NCBI RefSeq assembly: GCF_022662195.1
Contig: NZ_JAKMCS010000018.1
Span: 1-64,000 of the forward strand
Origin: Aestuariivivens insulae
GTDB lineage: Bacteria > Bacteroidota > Bacteroidia > Flavobacteriales > Flavobacteriaceae
Direction: 5' to 3'
DNA: 64,000 bases
Below the pieces are notes generated by a model. It did no database searches. It was given only the letters and a program-made list of their open reading frames with translations, and was not told the origin of the DNA. The translations under genes and the position numbers were made by a program. Shown piece after piece: positions 1 to 8,454 of this stretch. Positions within the stretch are counted from its first letter, which is position 1. Each line of letters begins with the position of its first letter.

Positions 1-418
1 TGTTCCATCCCCATTATCCATATAACTGGTAAGGGTCTCGCTCCCGGACACCACATTGTTTATGTTATTGATAATGTCCTGCAAAGTCACGTTGTCGTCC
101 TTAACGCCATCGCCATCGATATCCACCGTGCCGTCGGGCACCTTTGTATTGGTCGATATCATGTCTCCTAAATTGTCGGTGATGTCCTTTAGAGTAACAT
201 TGTCGTCCAAAACGCCATCGCCATTGATGTCTACAGTACCATCGGGAACCATTGTATTTCCCGCCAGCACCGTATTGTTGTAATCTTTCTTAACCTTATT
301 TTCATCAGTATAGCTCGATGTTCCATCCCCATTATCCATATAACTGGTAAGGGTCTCGCTCCCGGACACCACATTGTTTATGTTATTGATAATGTCCTGC
401 AAAGTCACGTTGTCGTCC
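1..418. repeat. Intragenic direct repeat, 318-bp offset
   Basis: Bases 1-100 and 319-418 are identical over 100 bp, and the copy probably continues left of the window. The offset of 318 bp is a multiple of three, so the frame is kept (106 residues). Between them is a shorter, diverged DINGDG unit around 165-260. The high identity points to recent duplication or gene conversion within the surface-protein gene. Confidence 0.9.
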
Positions 419-876
419 AAAACGCCATCACCATTGATGTCTATAGTATTATCTGGAATCAGCACACTATCTGCAGTCGCAGAAATTTTTACGATGTTGG
501 GATTGTCATTCTCATCTGTATAAGAAACGGTTCCATCTCCATTATTTTTTAAGGAGGTAACGGTTTGGCTTATGCTAGCAATGGCATCGGAATCTACCAT
601 ACGAAGCCACTTTGCCCCACCCCAATAGTAATACCCTGGGGCAACATCATTAATTTTTGTGGTATTATAGACTAACAAACTTATAACATTACCACTGTTA
701 ATGGTCTTATTATCGTTAGTACCGGACAAAGCCACTCTGGGAATTAGCAGTCCTTTATCACTAGATACAATATCCAATTGGGCAGCCCCGTCCGGCACAG
801 GAGAGCCTATGCTTACCTGTGCATACGAAACAGTGAAGCTAAAAGGAAAAATCAATAAAAGTAAAATTTTCTTCAT
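1..876 (-). CDS. Secreted repeat protein, N-terminal part (runs off left edge)
   Basis: The frame is open from an ATG at 876 to the window edge, giving 292 residues without a stop. It begins with a Sec-type signal peptide (MKKILLLLIFPFSFTVSYAQ), followed by a head with GAAQLDIVSSDKGLLIPRV, a pattern common at the start of large Flavobacteriaceae surface proteins. From about residue 105 it becomes repetitive. NGDGT(V/S)SYTDEN segments alternate with VPDGTVDINGDGVLDDNV segments, which are rich in DxDGDG-like, possibly calcium-binding, motifs. The period is about 106 residues and is visible at DNA level. The rest of the protein, including any C-terminal sorting domain, lies outside the window. 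A cell-surface or adhesin-like role is inference; no catalytic motif is seen. Confidence 0.8.
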   Translation of the reverse strand, partial: MKKILLLLIFPFSFTVSYAQVSIGSPVPDGAAQLDIVSSDKGLLIPRVALSGTNDNKTINSGNVISLLVYNTTKINDVAPGYYYWGGAKWLRMVDSDAIASISQTVTSLKNNGDGTVSYTDENDNPNIVKISATADSVLIPDNTIDINGDGVLDDNVTLQDIINNINNVVSGSETLTSYMDNGDGTSSYTDENKVKKDYNNTVLAGNTMVPDGTVDINGDGVLDDNVTLKDITDNLGDMISTNTKVPDGTVDIDGDGVKDDNVTLQDIINNINNVVSGSETLTSYMDNGDGT

Positions 877-1301
877 TTGTGTTGGTTTTATAATGTCTTT
901 TAAGATTATTTTAAAGTATATTTTAACTCTGTGAATTTTGAATTTTTTCAAATCTCTTGCATTCTGAAAATCATTCAAATATATAGAGCCGAAATAGCCT
1001 AAATAACTAAAATGACAGGCAAAACCTTATTAACCAACACCAAACAGATAAAGCACACATTTTTAAAGCATATATAGATCTTTTATGTTTTTTAGCATAA
1101 AAAAACTGCATAGGCCTATTATTGCACATAATTCTCCCTTAAAACAACCTATTTGGAATTTAATATTTTTAAACCTTAAAAACGGTCGCTTGAAAACACA
1201 CGACTATACAGAAAATTAGTACACAAGAAGAAGATCGTGGATTTTTCTGTTAAGATTACATCAATACCACTACTTTAAAGCTTAACAACCTATTGCTATT
1301 A
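877..1301. other. Intergenic, AT-rich
   Basis: This 425-bp stretch separates two minus-strand genes. No open frame of note and no RNA gene are seen. A weak stem (TTTTATG with CATAAAA near 1090-1105) could help end the kinase transcript, but it is short. The promoter of the repeat-protein gene should lie here; no clear TAnnTTTG box was found. Confidence 0.5.
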
Positions 1302-3212
1302 TTAGCTTAAACTTTGATAAGGAAATTTTAGAATTTGAAAATTGCAGTACCCTTCTCGATCGGAAGTCGCGAATAGCAATTGGGCCTTCAATTTATTTGC
1401 ATAGGTCTTGATTAGAAACATCCCTAGGCTTGAACCAAACTCTTTTTTGGATGAATTTATGTAATCCTGAATATCCTTTTGCAAAAGCCTATCCATTTTA
1501 TTTCCATTATCATAAAACTTAAAATAAACCATTTGCTGTTCGATCAAAACTTCTAAAATTATTTTTCTTGCCTTGGAATGCCTAACAATATTTGTCAATA
1601 TATTTCTTATTAAAACATTTGTACAATTACTCTTAAAAGACTCTTCCTCTTCATTAAAATGATAATATGTTAGCACCTCACATTTATTTGCTTCAAAAAA
1701 AGGCGTTAAATCTTCTAAACACTGTTCAATGCTTTTCTTAATAAATTCTTTATGTTCTCCTTTACCTCTTCTATCGATCCACAACCAATTTATCAAATTA
1801 TTGCACAATCCTTTTATATTATTTAAGTAAGCGTTTTGCAACAATAGCTTACTTTTGATTTCTTTATCGTTTATAGAATAATTTTTAAGCTCTTCTATAA
1901 TTATTTCCATAGAGTGAAGGGGAGAAAGCAGGTCATGCGAAATTACCCTTTGAATTTCCATTTTGACATGCATTTCTTCGTTTAAACGTTTATTAACTCT
2001 ATATATTCGTAACAAAAGGATGAAAATTAAAACAATGAAAAAAAATGCCGTGACCAAATATATGGTCATTTGCTTTTGGTCCTCCTTATAATTCGCTACT
2101 TCCTGCTCCTTTTTTTCTGTTTGATACTCTACTTGTAGCTCATAAGCCCTTAGATTCCAATTTTTATTCCTTATCACATAAAGCATGTTGAGTGTTTTGT
2201 TAATGAATTTCACTAAATCAGAAGCATTATCCCCTTCCAATTCATAAAGCACATTTTTTTTAAGATTATACAGCCATACCTTGGATTCAAAGTCCCTTTC
2301 TTTCTGTTTTTCATACGCTTCAATAGCTAAATTTGCGTACCCCAAAGCTTTTTGATAATCTTTTAAAAAGTAATATCCATTTGAAATATCGTTATATATT
2401 AAAAAAGTATCGACCAAAACAGGGAATTCTAGGATTTCGATTGAATAATCTAAAGCTTCCTTATAGTTACCAAGGCCCCAACAATAACTAGAATAAGTTC
2501 GGTAAAAGAATTGTCTATAAAATTCAAATTCCTTATTATTATCTATTATCAAAATACCTTCATTAAACGCTTGATTGACCCTCTCTGAAGAGATCGGGAC
2601 AATTTTTGACGCACCCTTTCGTAAATCATTATAACACCCATAAAGCTTATATAAAGCATTCGTACTGTTTAATGTAAGGCCTTCAATCTCTACGAAGTAC
2701 TTCTCGACCAAATATCTATCTCCCACTAATCGGGGCCAGTTTTCATAATAGTTTACATTTAGCATTTGATTTAAGGTTAATATCTGGGCCAGCGTATCAT
2801 TGTTCTTTTGGAAAACGGGCAATATTTCACGACACAATCTGGCTGATACCACCCTACTGGAATCAAAGTACTTTCGGGCTAAAAATAATTTAATGAACGA
2901 TTTTCTGGTTTTGTCTACAGAATTATCCTTAGTAAATTTGTTGAGTTCTGACACAAAAGAAGAGTCTACATTTTTGGTCTCCACAAGCTGTTCAAGCTTA
3001 TTTCTTATTAAGGTATCTAACCTAATATTATTAGATAAACCGTCTATTTTTTCATAATTGGCAACGCCATAATTACCCTTTTTAAATAAATAATCGCTCA
3101 ATAAAATTGTTCCATTATCATCAAAACTTTCTTCCTTGTAGAAATATTTGAATATCAGAAAAAAAGCTAGAACCAAAGCGCCTGCTGAAAAAATTAATCT
3201 ATTTTTAAGCAT
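1302..3212 (-). CDS. TPR-type sensor histidine kinase, two membrane segments
   Basis: A 636-residue membrane kinase. Residues about 7-25 form an N-terminal membrane anchor. Residues about 40-370 are helical and TPR-like (for example GNYKEALDYSIEILEF and KDYQKALGYANLAIEAYEK) and should lie in the periplasm. A second membrane helix (about 383-405) leads into a short coiled segment and the HisKA box ISHDLLSPLHSME, with phospho-acceptor His426. The C-terminal ATPase domain is recognisable but divergent: the N box reads RNILTNIVRHS, the G1 box DNGNK replaces DxGxG, and the G2 region is SSLGMFLIK. This architecture is common in Bacteroidota kinases that pair with LytTR or LuxR-type regulators. The LytTR regulator at 4995-5705 is the obvious candidate partner, transcribed divergently. 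Activity may be reduced by the altered G boxes. Confidence 0.82.
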   Translation of the reverse strand: MLKNRLIFSAGALVLAFFLIFKYFYKEESFDDNGTILLSDYLFKKGNYGVANYEKIDGLSNNIRLDTLIRNKLEQLVETKNVDSSFVSELNKFTKDNSVDKTRKSFIKLFLARKYFDSSRVVSARLCREILPVFQKNNDTLAQILTLNQMLNVNYYENWPRLVGDRYLVEKYFVEIEGLTLNSTNALYKLYGCYNDLRKGASKIVPISSERVNQAFNEGILIIDNNKEFEFYRQFFYRTYSSYCWGLGNYKEALDYSIEILEFPVLVDTFLIYNDISNGYYFLKDYQKALGYANLAIEAYEKQKERDFESKVWLYNLKKNVLYELEGDNASDLVKFINKTLNMLYVIRNKNWNLRAYELQVEYQTEKKEQEVANYKEDQKQMTIYLVTAFFFIVLIFILLLRIYRVNKRLNEEMHVKMEIQRVISHDLLSPLHSMEIIIEELKNYSINDKEIKSKLLLQNAYLNNIKGLCNNLINWLWIDRRGKGEHKEFIKKSIEQCLEDLTPFFEANKCEVLTYYHFNEEEESFKSNCTNVLIRNILTNIVRHSKARKIILEVLIEQQMVYFKFYDNGNKMDRLLQKDIQDYINSSKKEFGSSLGMFLIKTYANKLKAQLLFATSDREGYCNFQILKFPYQSLS

Positions 3213-3901
3213 AAATCGTATCGTAATAAATTTTATTCCTCTTCTTCTTTAAACACTATTATTTCTTTTAATTAAGCCTTTAAATTTAATTTAAAAACAC
3301 CCCTTTATATTTCCTTTATAGTTGGAAAACAAATACATATAAACAGGTTTTTTGATTAACCATTTCAAACATACATGAAATTTAATCAGATTTTATTAAT
3401 ACAGTATTGTTTTTGAGATAAACTGTTTAAAAGCTGTCATATTGTACACTTTGCATATAAAATTATTACATTACACTAAATTCACATATTTCATTTTACA
3501 TTAAAAATTTAGAAACACACCTAACAGTTAACTCTTATTTTAACAAGCCACACAAGCAACTGCGCATTTTAAACATATACCAATTCTAACTAACCATTTT
3601 TTTTTATACTTCCCCTTTCTGTACGGCCTTCCTTAAAAATTTCTATCTCTCCTTAATAACACCAAAGTCAATTATGCATGAAAAGAACCTTATTAGGTAT
3701 AATTAATGGTGTATTCTGTATTTTTTTTGTAAAAAACCCAAAAATTCACAAATAGATATAAAAAAAAGCAAATACGATCGATTTTTCTTTTTCAAGACCC
3801 AACACCCAATTATCTACCTGTTATACAAACAATTAAAGTTAATTTTAACCTCAAAACCAATGAAATAGATATTAATGAATATAGACTAAAGACCTAATCC
3901 A
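3213..3901. other. Divergent intergenic region, very AT-rich
   Basis: This 689-bp gap lies between the divergently transcribed kinase and the first pseudo-receiver gene. No ORF, RNA gene or strong inverted repeat is seen. It is long enough to carry two promoters and long leaders. A tataat-like string lies near 3697, but no match to the Bacteroidota consensus could be supported. Confidence 0.5.
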
Positions 3902-4252
3902 ATGAAAAAAAGTAAAGTTGTTATCTTTGATTCCCAAAACTACATCTCAAAACTTATCCCGGAAGGATTTAACAAAGCTTTGGATTTTAAGAATTTTGAC
4001 AAATCTGTTCCAATTCCCATTCACATGAATAATGATGCTGATGCTTCTCTTATGTTTGTAGTATATTCTCATGAGGAACTTCTAAGCCTATTGGATTTAC
4101 ATGGAAACTACAAACAGACATTTCTTTGCTCATTCGAAAAAGAAATATTAAAAAAAGCACCGGAAATATTAAAGGTTATTCCTATAGACATTTCTACCCA
4201 TAATTTTGAGCTTGAAGACAAATTACGGGATCATTTTTTAAAAATTGTTTAA
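3902..4252 (+). CDS. Small receiver-like protein without phospho-acceptor (copy 1)
   Basis: A 116-residue protein of unrecognised family. Its strand pattern resembles a stand-alone response-regulator receiver: KVVIFDSQ (strand 1 with one acidic residue), LMFVVYSHEELLSLL (strand 3), TFLCSFEKEIL (strand 4) and VIPIDIS (strand 5). The Asp expected at the end of strand 3 is replaced by Tyr-Ser, and the conserved Lys-Pro of strand 5 is missing, so it is probably not phosphorylated in the usual way. It has no signal peptide or membrane segment. It is a paralogue of the next gene, sharing FV(V/I)YSxE(E/D)LLxLL and a C-terminal Cys-(S/A) motif. The link to signalling is inference from this fold pattern and from its position between a kinase and a LytTR regulator. 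Confidence 0.6.
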   Translation: MKKSKVVIFDSQNYISKLIPEGFNKALDFKNFDKSVPIPIHMNNDADASLMFVVYSHEELLSLLDLHGNYKQTFLCSFEKEILKKAPEILKVIPIDISTHNFELEDKLRDHFLKIV

Positions 4253-4548
4253 CCCTTGTTAACCAAAAAAAGAATTGGTGTATGGGTCTAGCTAAACTTT
4301 ATTTTCAAAAAGACTTAAAGAAAGTTCTTTTGGCACACCTTAGAAATTCTTATTTAGTTTTTATGGTTTGGAGGTTTTATTAAATCATCCGGTAAATTAA
4401 TTAACAACAATTTTGATATTAACTGACATTATTCAAAATACAACATTATCAGAAGCAAAGGCAAGTAATAACAATCGTTTATCTACCATATTTATAGTTA
4501 TCATCTTATAAAAAATTAAAACAAATTATCATCAAAAAAAAACAGAAT

Positions 4549-4905
4549 ATGAATGTTGAAATTCTCATCTATGACCCCCAACTTTTTTTTTCAAGGCTAA
4601 TAAAATCAAGTATTGTTAATGAATACTCCTTTATTATTGCAAAAAACCCAGAAGATTTTTTTTGTGCCTTAAAGCTCAAAGAACCTTTTGCCGTTATTTT
4701 TGTAATATACTCCCTCGAAGATTTATTAAATCTTTTAGGAACACATTATCAAACTGATGCCCATATGATTTTATGCGCCTATGATAATAAACTTCTGGAA
4801 AAAGCTAAAGATTATAATTACCTTCACCCTTTAGACCTGAACAAACATAAGAATGATATTTTGCATGAAGTTAAAAATTACATCACATTTTTTTTGAATA
4901 AATAA
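4549..4905 (+). CDS. Small receiver-like protein without phospho-acceptor (copy 2)
   Basis: A 118-residue paralogue of the preceding gene, separated from it by 296 bp of AT-rich DNA. It shows the same order of elements: EILIYDPQLFFSRLI, AVIFVIYSLEDLLNLL, HMILCAYDNKLLEKA and LHPLDLNKHK. Like its sister it lacks the strand-3 Asp and the strand-5 Lys. The two copies have diverged well beyond recent duplication but keep the same length and the same key positions, so the fold is under selection. Possible roles are a decoy or dimerisation partner for the kinase or the LytTR regulator, or an unrelated alpha/beta sensor. The ATG at 4549 follows an A-rich stretch, as is normal in this group. Confidence 0.6.
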   Translation: MNVEILIYDPQLFFSRLIKSSIVNEYSFIIAKNPEDFFCALKLKEPFAVIFVIYSLEDLLNLLGTHYQTDAHMILCAYDNKLLEKAKDYNYLHPLDLNKHKNDILHEVKNYITFFLNK

Positions 4906-4994
4906 TTATTTCTGTCCTGTTTCCTACAGTTCGATTTTTTTTATTAATTTAAAAAAATCTTAATCATGCTTAACCCTAACGCATATATTTCAAA

Positions 4995-5705
4995 ATGGAG
5001 AATCTTCAAATTTTACTTATTGATGATGATGAACATCATTTAAATAACTTGAGCCAACGCCTTTACAACTTATCTTACAAAAATATAGTTGAAGCCATTG
5101 GTTTTAAGCAAGGAAGCGTTTTTCTTAAAAGCATGCAGCCAGACCTTATTATAATAGATTACTATTTGGACAATGGTAAAACTTGTATCGACTTTATTAA
5201 AGAAAACCTTATTAATAACTTAACCCCTGTAATAGTAATCTCTGCTTTTTTTGATGAAAAAACATTTAAAGAAATCAAAAGAATAAAACCAATAGATTTT
5301 CTGTCTAAAAACTGTAGCGATTTCGAATTGAAAAAAAGCTTAGATCTCTCTTTAATAAAAAATATTTCCAGAAATGACAAGATTGCTAATCCGAAAATAT
5401 ACTTTGTTAAGGTAGGAAATAATATAAAAAAAATAAAGGTCAAAGATATAGAAATGATTAGAGTGGATGGGAAGTATATAATTTTACATATCGAAAATAG
5501 AGAATACCCTATTCGATCATCTCTAAATAATTTTCTAAAAAAATTACCTGAAACTTTTATCAAAGTTCATCAGTCTTACATTGTAAATTTAGATTTCCTA
5601 GAAAGCATCAATCCGGAAAAAAATAAAATTAAATTAAAAAACTGTGAAGCCTATTATAGTCGAAACTATAAAAAGACCTTATTCAACTATTACCTGTTAT
5701 CATAA
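4995..5705 (+). CDS. LytTR-family response regulator
   Basis: A 236-residue cytoplasmic transcription factor. Residues 1-120 form an intact receiver: acidic cluster D10-D11-D12, phospho-acceptor D55 (LIIIDYYLD), a Ser in VIVISAF, and the Lys of FLSKN. Residues about 133-236 form a LytTR DNA-binding domain, with KIKVKDIEMIRVDGKYIILH, the block PETFIKVHQSYIVNLDFLE and a C-terminal YYSRNYKK. LytTR proteins bind DNA with beta strands rather than a helix-turn-helix. The gene follows the two pseudo-receiver genes with an 89-bp gap and faces away from the histidine kinase, its likely phospho-donor. The target genes are unknown; self-regulation or control of the adjacent repeat protein is possible. 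Length and motifs are normal for the family. Confidence 0.9.
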   Translation: MENLQILLIDDDEHHLNNLSQRLYNLSYKNIVEAIGFKQGSVFLKSMQPDLIIIDYYLDNGKTCIDFIKENLINNLTPVIVISAFFDEKTFKEIKRIKPIDFLSKNCSDFELKKSLDLSLIKNISRNDKIANPKIYFVKVGNNIKKIKVKDIEMIRVDGKYIILHIENREYPIRSSLNNFLKKLPETFIKVHQSYIVNLDFLESINPEKNKIKLKNCEAYYSRNYKKTLFNYYLLS

Positions 5706-5770
5706 ACAGCCTCATTTTTAACACAGATAAATGCCTCTCTAGATGTAATACATTGAAGGTTTGCCTTATT

Positions 5771-5920
5771 TTAAGAATGCCCAAAACCTGGCACTTGCTT
5801 TCTAATTTCCATAACTGCCAATTTAGCAACTTCTGTGGCTCCTAATTTTGACAAATGTGTGTCATCCTTTTTGCCCTTCTCATAATATAGGTGCTCATCT
5901 GGCTCAAAATGGAGGTGTAG
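5771..5920 (-). pseudogene. Remnant of a rhamnogalacturonan acetylesterase-like SGNH hydrolase (C-terminus)
   Basis: The minus strand here encodes LHLHFEPDEHLYYEKGKK followed by DDTHLSKLGATEVAKLAV and ends MEIRKQVPGFGHS-stop at 5771. DDTHLS is the C-terminal block of SGNH/GDSL esterases of the CE12 type, which carries the catalytic Asp and His. The frame is open only back to a stop at 5966-5968, with no ATG. The catalytic Ser block and the rest of the roughly 240-residue enzyme are missing, because the heparinase gene ends immediately upstream at 5997. It therefore looks like the surviving 3' end of a former last gene of the polysaccharide locus, removed by an internal deletion. Confidence 0.7.
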
Positions 5921-5996
5921 GTTTTTGATCCTTACTACAATTCGAGCGTAATATAAGGTGTCTATTTACATTAAAGACTAAATACAGTATCCCAAC

Positions 5997-8180
5997 TTAT
6001 TTAATATTATACACTTTGGTGCTTTCTTTATCCTTTTCAATTAATACAATTTCGCCATGTATCATTTTTCCATCCACGACAAAAAAGTGATTGGCTATGG
6101 TTGGTGAATTATATGCAACCACCAAAGTATATGACTTATTATCGAAATGTACTGTCACGGCTTCAGCATCTTCTTTTGACAATACATTATCGTTTCTGTC
6201 GTATACCGGTGTACTTTTATATGTTATGTTGGTGGTGTCGGGAAAATACAGCAAGGAAATAAAAGTTTCAAACCCTTTGGTGTTTTTATAAACTTCAACG
6301 CGTTTACTTTCTTTCTTTAGGTTATACTCTGGAGAATACCAAGAATCTTCTAATTTTAATTCGACATCACTTATAGGGTGAATTTTCAAATTTCGACTGT
6401 TGTAAGTTGTTATTATGGCTTGGTCTTTAATCTGCACCTTTGTATTTGGAAAGTTAAAATACTGCGAATACTTATGGTTTTCTTTTGCCGAAAAACTATC
6501 AAAAACCAACCAAACATTAGGCTTTAAGAAAAGCATTCTACGTTTCATGGACACTGGATCTTCCAATCGTTTATAGCTTGTATTTTCTGCTTCTCCGTAA
6601 TCAAAAATTGGATTTGACTTTGTATAGATCCCATCGGTCCAGCCTTGATAATCACTCCCCCAAGCTCCATTTAAAATGCTATTTGGTAAATTGTCTACTC
6701 CTAGCCCATTATGACTCCTATTTTCTTTGAACATTTTTCTCCAGGTATTGTCCACATAAGTGTAACGCCCATTGTCTACTAAATAATCCCTACCATTAGC
6801 ATAAATTGTAAAACTTAACAGGTCTTCGTGTGCATGCCCTCCTGCCAACTTTTTTAAGTGTAACGAGGTATAGGTTGCATCTTCTTTCCATGATGTTCGC
6901 ATATAAAAATCGCCTGAACTTTGTTGGAATTTTGATAAGAATGATGGCTCTTTTGGCTCTATTGTTTTATAATTTTCATTGGCCTCTTTACCTATAATTA
7001 AATAATCCTCAAAATCCAACGTTTTGTATGCTCTTGTCTTTATAACTGGATCATTGTACAGATATGCGGCCAATGATAGTAACCCTCTTGTATCTGTGTC
7101 GTCACTGTCTCCCAATAATGGCTGGTGGTAATTTGGCTTTTGCCATCCTACATTGGCATAAGCCATCGCTTTGGTTTTTTGCACAAGTATTTCCGGTAGT
7201 TTTATATTATTGCGTTGCGACAATAGATTCACATTCATAAAGCAATGGAAAACTTCATTATGGTACATGGGTGAATGCTCCCAATGTGTCCCATCTTCTA
7301 AAACCTGCAATGCTATGCATTGGGTCAATCTATCTATTGCATTACTTTGCCAGTCTTGGGCTGTATTAAAGTCTTCTAAAAATACTGATACATTGAATAG
7401 TCCTTGGTACTCCAAAACGCCCCAATTACTCGTTTTCGAAAAATTACTAAATGCACTATCAATGTATTGGCCGTGTTGATATAATGCTTTTAAGAATTTA
7501 GCAAGAAATTTTGGTGTTACGTGTTTTGAGTTTTTTATATACTCGAACGCCTTAATCCAATTTTCACAACGTATTCCTGCTTCTATTCTTCGCCATGCTG
7601 CGGAGTTTTTATATTTATCCTCCAATGAGGGTAATGGATTATGGTCTATCCAATGATTTACTTGGTTTATAAAAGCTTTGGCGTATTTCTCTTTGCCTGT
7701 AAAAAAATATGCTTTTCCAAGGTGTATCCAATATTTATGTCGGTTAAGCATATAGGTCCATTCTGGATCTCCAAAAGGGTTTTGCTCCCAAATAATTTCT
7801 TTTTTAAATTGGTAAGGGATGTTGGTTCTTTCCATATCCCATGCTTCCCTAAACACAAAATATTGAGATACTACTTCGTCTGCAATCTTAATTGATCTAT
7901 TAAGGTCTTCAAGATAATTCTCGTTTATATATGGGATATCCTCCTTTGAAACTCTTTTATATATATCTTCTTTTTTTCTATATACTTTTAAAAGTTCTGT
8001 TAACGCTTTACTTGAATTATTTTTTGCATGACATTCTTTAACCTGCTCCATATATGGCGTGTCCAGATTTAATTCGTCGAATATGTTATCTAAGCGTATC
8101 GTCTTTGTTTGTGAAAACAGTTGGCCAAAAACAACCAACCCCAATAGAAATATCCAACCTTTTCTTTTTATTACAATCAT
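5997..8180 (-). CDS. Heparinase II/III-family polysaccharide lyase
   Basis: A 727-residue secreted enzyme with a signal peptide (about residues 1-23, ending GQLFSQ). Residues about 40-390 form the alpha/alpha toroid domain, with FGDPEWTYMLNRHKYW, AAWRRIEAGIRCENW, SNWGVLEYQGLF (N252) and THWEHSPMYHNEV (Y306). Residues about 420-727 form the beta-sandwich half, with LAGGHAHEDLLSFTIYANGR (H449/H451) and VDNGRYTY. These blocks match heparinase III-type lyases (PL12 and relatives), where an Asn, a Tyr and a His act in beta-elimination at uronic acids. The exact family (PL12, PL15, PL33 or other) cannot be fixed by eye. Its products carry an unsaturated uronate, which fits the GH88-type hydrolase at 21439. 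It is the last intact gene of the minus-strand locus, 274 bp after the FG-GAP gene, and an inverted repeat lies just upstream of its start. Confidence 0.85.
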   Translation of the reverse strand: MIVIKRKGWIFLLGLVVFGQLFSQTKTIRLDNIFDELNLDTPYMEQVKECHAKNNSSKALTELLKVYRKKEDIYKRVSKEDIPYINENYLEDLNRSIKIADEVVSQYFVFREAWDMERTNIPYQFKKEIIWEQNPFGDPEWTYMLNRHKYWIHLGKAYFFTGKEKYAKAFINQVNHWIDHNPLPSLEDKYKNSAAWRRIEAGIRCENWIKAFEYIKNSKHVTPKFLAKFLKALYQHGQYIDSAFSNFSKTSNWGVLEYQGLFNVSVFLEDFNTAQDWQSNAIDRLTQCIALQVLEDGTHWEHSPMYHNEVFHCFMNVNLLSQRNNIKLPEILVQKTKAMAYANVGWQKPNYHQPLLGDSDDTDTRGLLSLAAYLYNDPVIKTRAYKTLDFEDYLIIGKEANENYKTIEPKEPSFLSKFQQSSGDFYMRTSWKEDATYTSLHLKKLAGGHAHEDLLSFTIYANGRDYLVDNGRYTYVDNTWRKMFKENRSHNGLGVDNLPNSILNGAWGSDYQGWTDGIYTKSNPIFDYGEAENTSYKRLEDPVSMKRRMLFLKPNVWLVFDSFSAKENHKYSQYFNFPNTKVQIKDQAIITTYNSRNLKIHPISDVELKLEDSWYSPEYNLKKESKRVEVYKNTKGFETFISLLYFPDTTNITYKSTPVYDRNDNVLSKEDAEAVTVHFDNKSYTLVVAYNSPTIANHFFVVDGKMIHGEIVLIEKDKESTKVYNIK

Positions 8181-8199
8181 TTTAATTTTTGCTTTTAGG

Positions 8200-8226
8200 C
8201 TTTGTTTAATTCATAATTAAACAAAG
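8200..8226 (-). promoter_or_regulatory. Perfect inverted repeat upstream of the lyase gene
   Basis: CTTTGTTTAATT (8200-8211), spacer CAT, then its exact complement AATTAAACAAAG (8215-8226). It lies 20 bp before the lyase ATG at 8180 and would form a 12-bp hairpin in the leader RNA. No T-run follows on the minus strand, so an intrinsic terminator is unlikely. An RNA-stability or operator role is possible. The remainder of the 8227-8454 gap shows nothing else clear. Confidence 0.6.
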
Positions 8227-8454
8227 TTTATTATTTGCTATTTGCCGAGAAAGATATTAAAATCCACATCAAAATACAATCGATTGTACTTATGATTTTA
8301 TATTGTCTTTTACTTTTCCAAAAAAACGTATGTCCTAAATCTAATTTGATTTTCAAACGAGTGGCCTACACGTTTAGCTAAAGTAAGTTTCTGTTCTCTT
8401 CTGTTTATATATGTTTTACCAATAATTAGAGTGACTATTTATTCTAACTTTATA

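Noticed and set aside
1081-1107. Weak stem between the kinase and the repeat-protein genes as a terminator
   Set aside because: Seven A-T pairs with a large loop; not enough to call a terminator.
8340-8400. AAACGAGTG / CACGTTT partial palindrome upstream of the lyase
   Set aside because: Short and imperfect; the pairing is within chance in AT-rich DNA.
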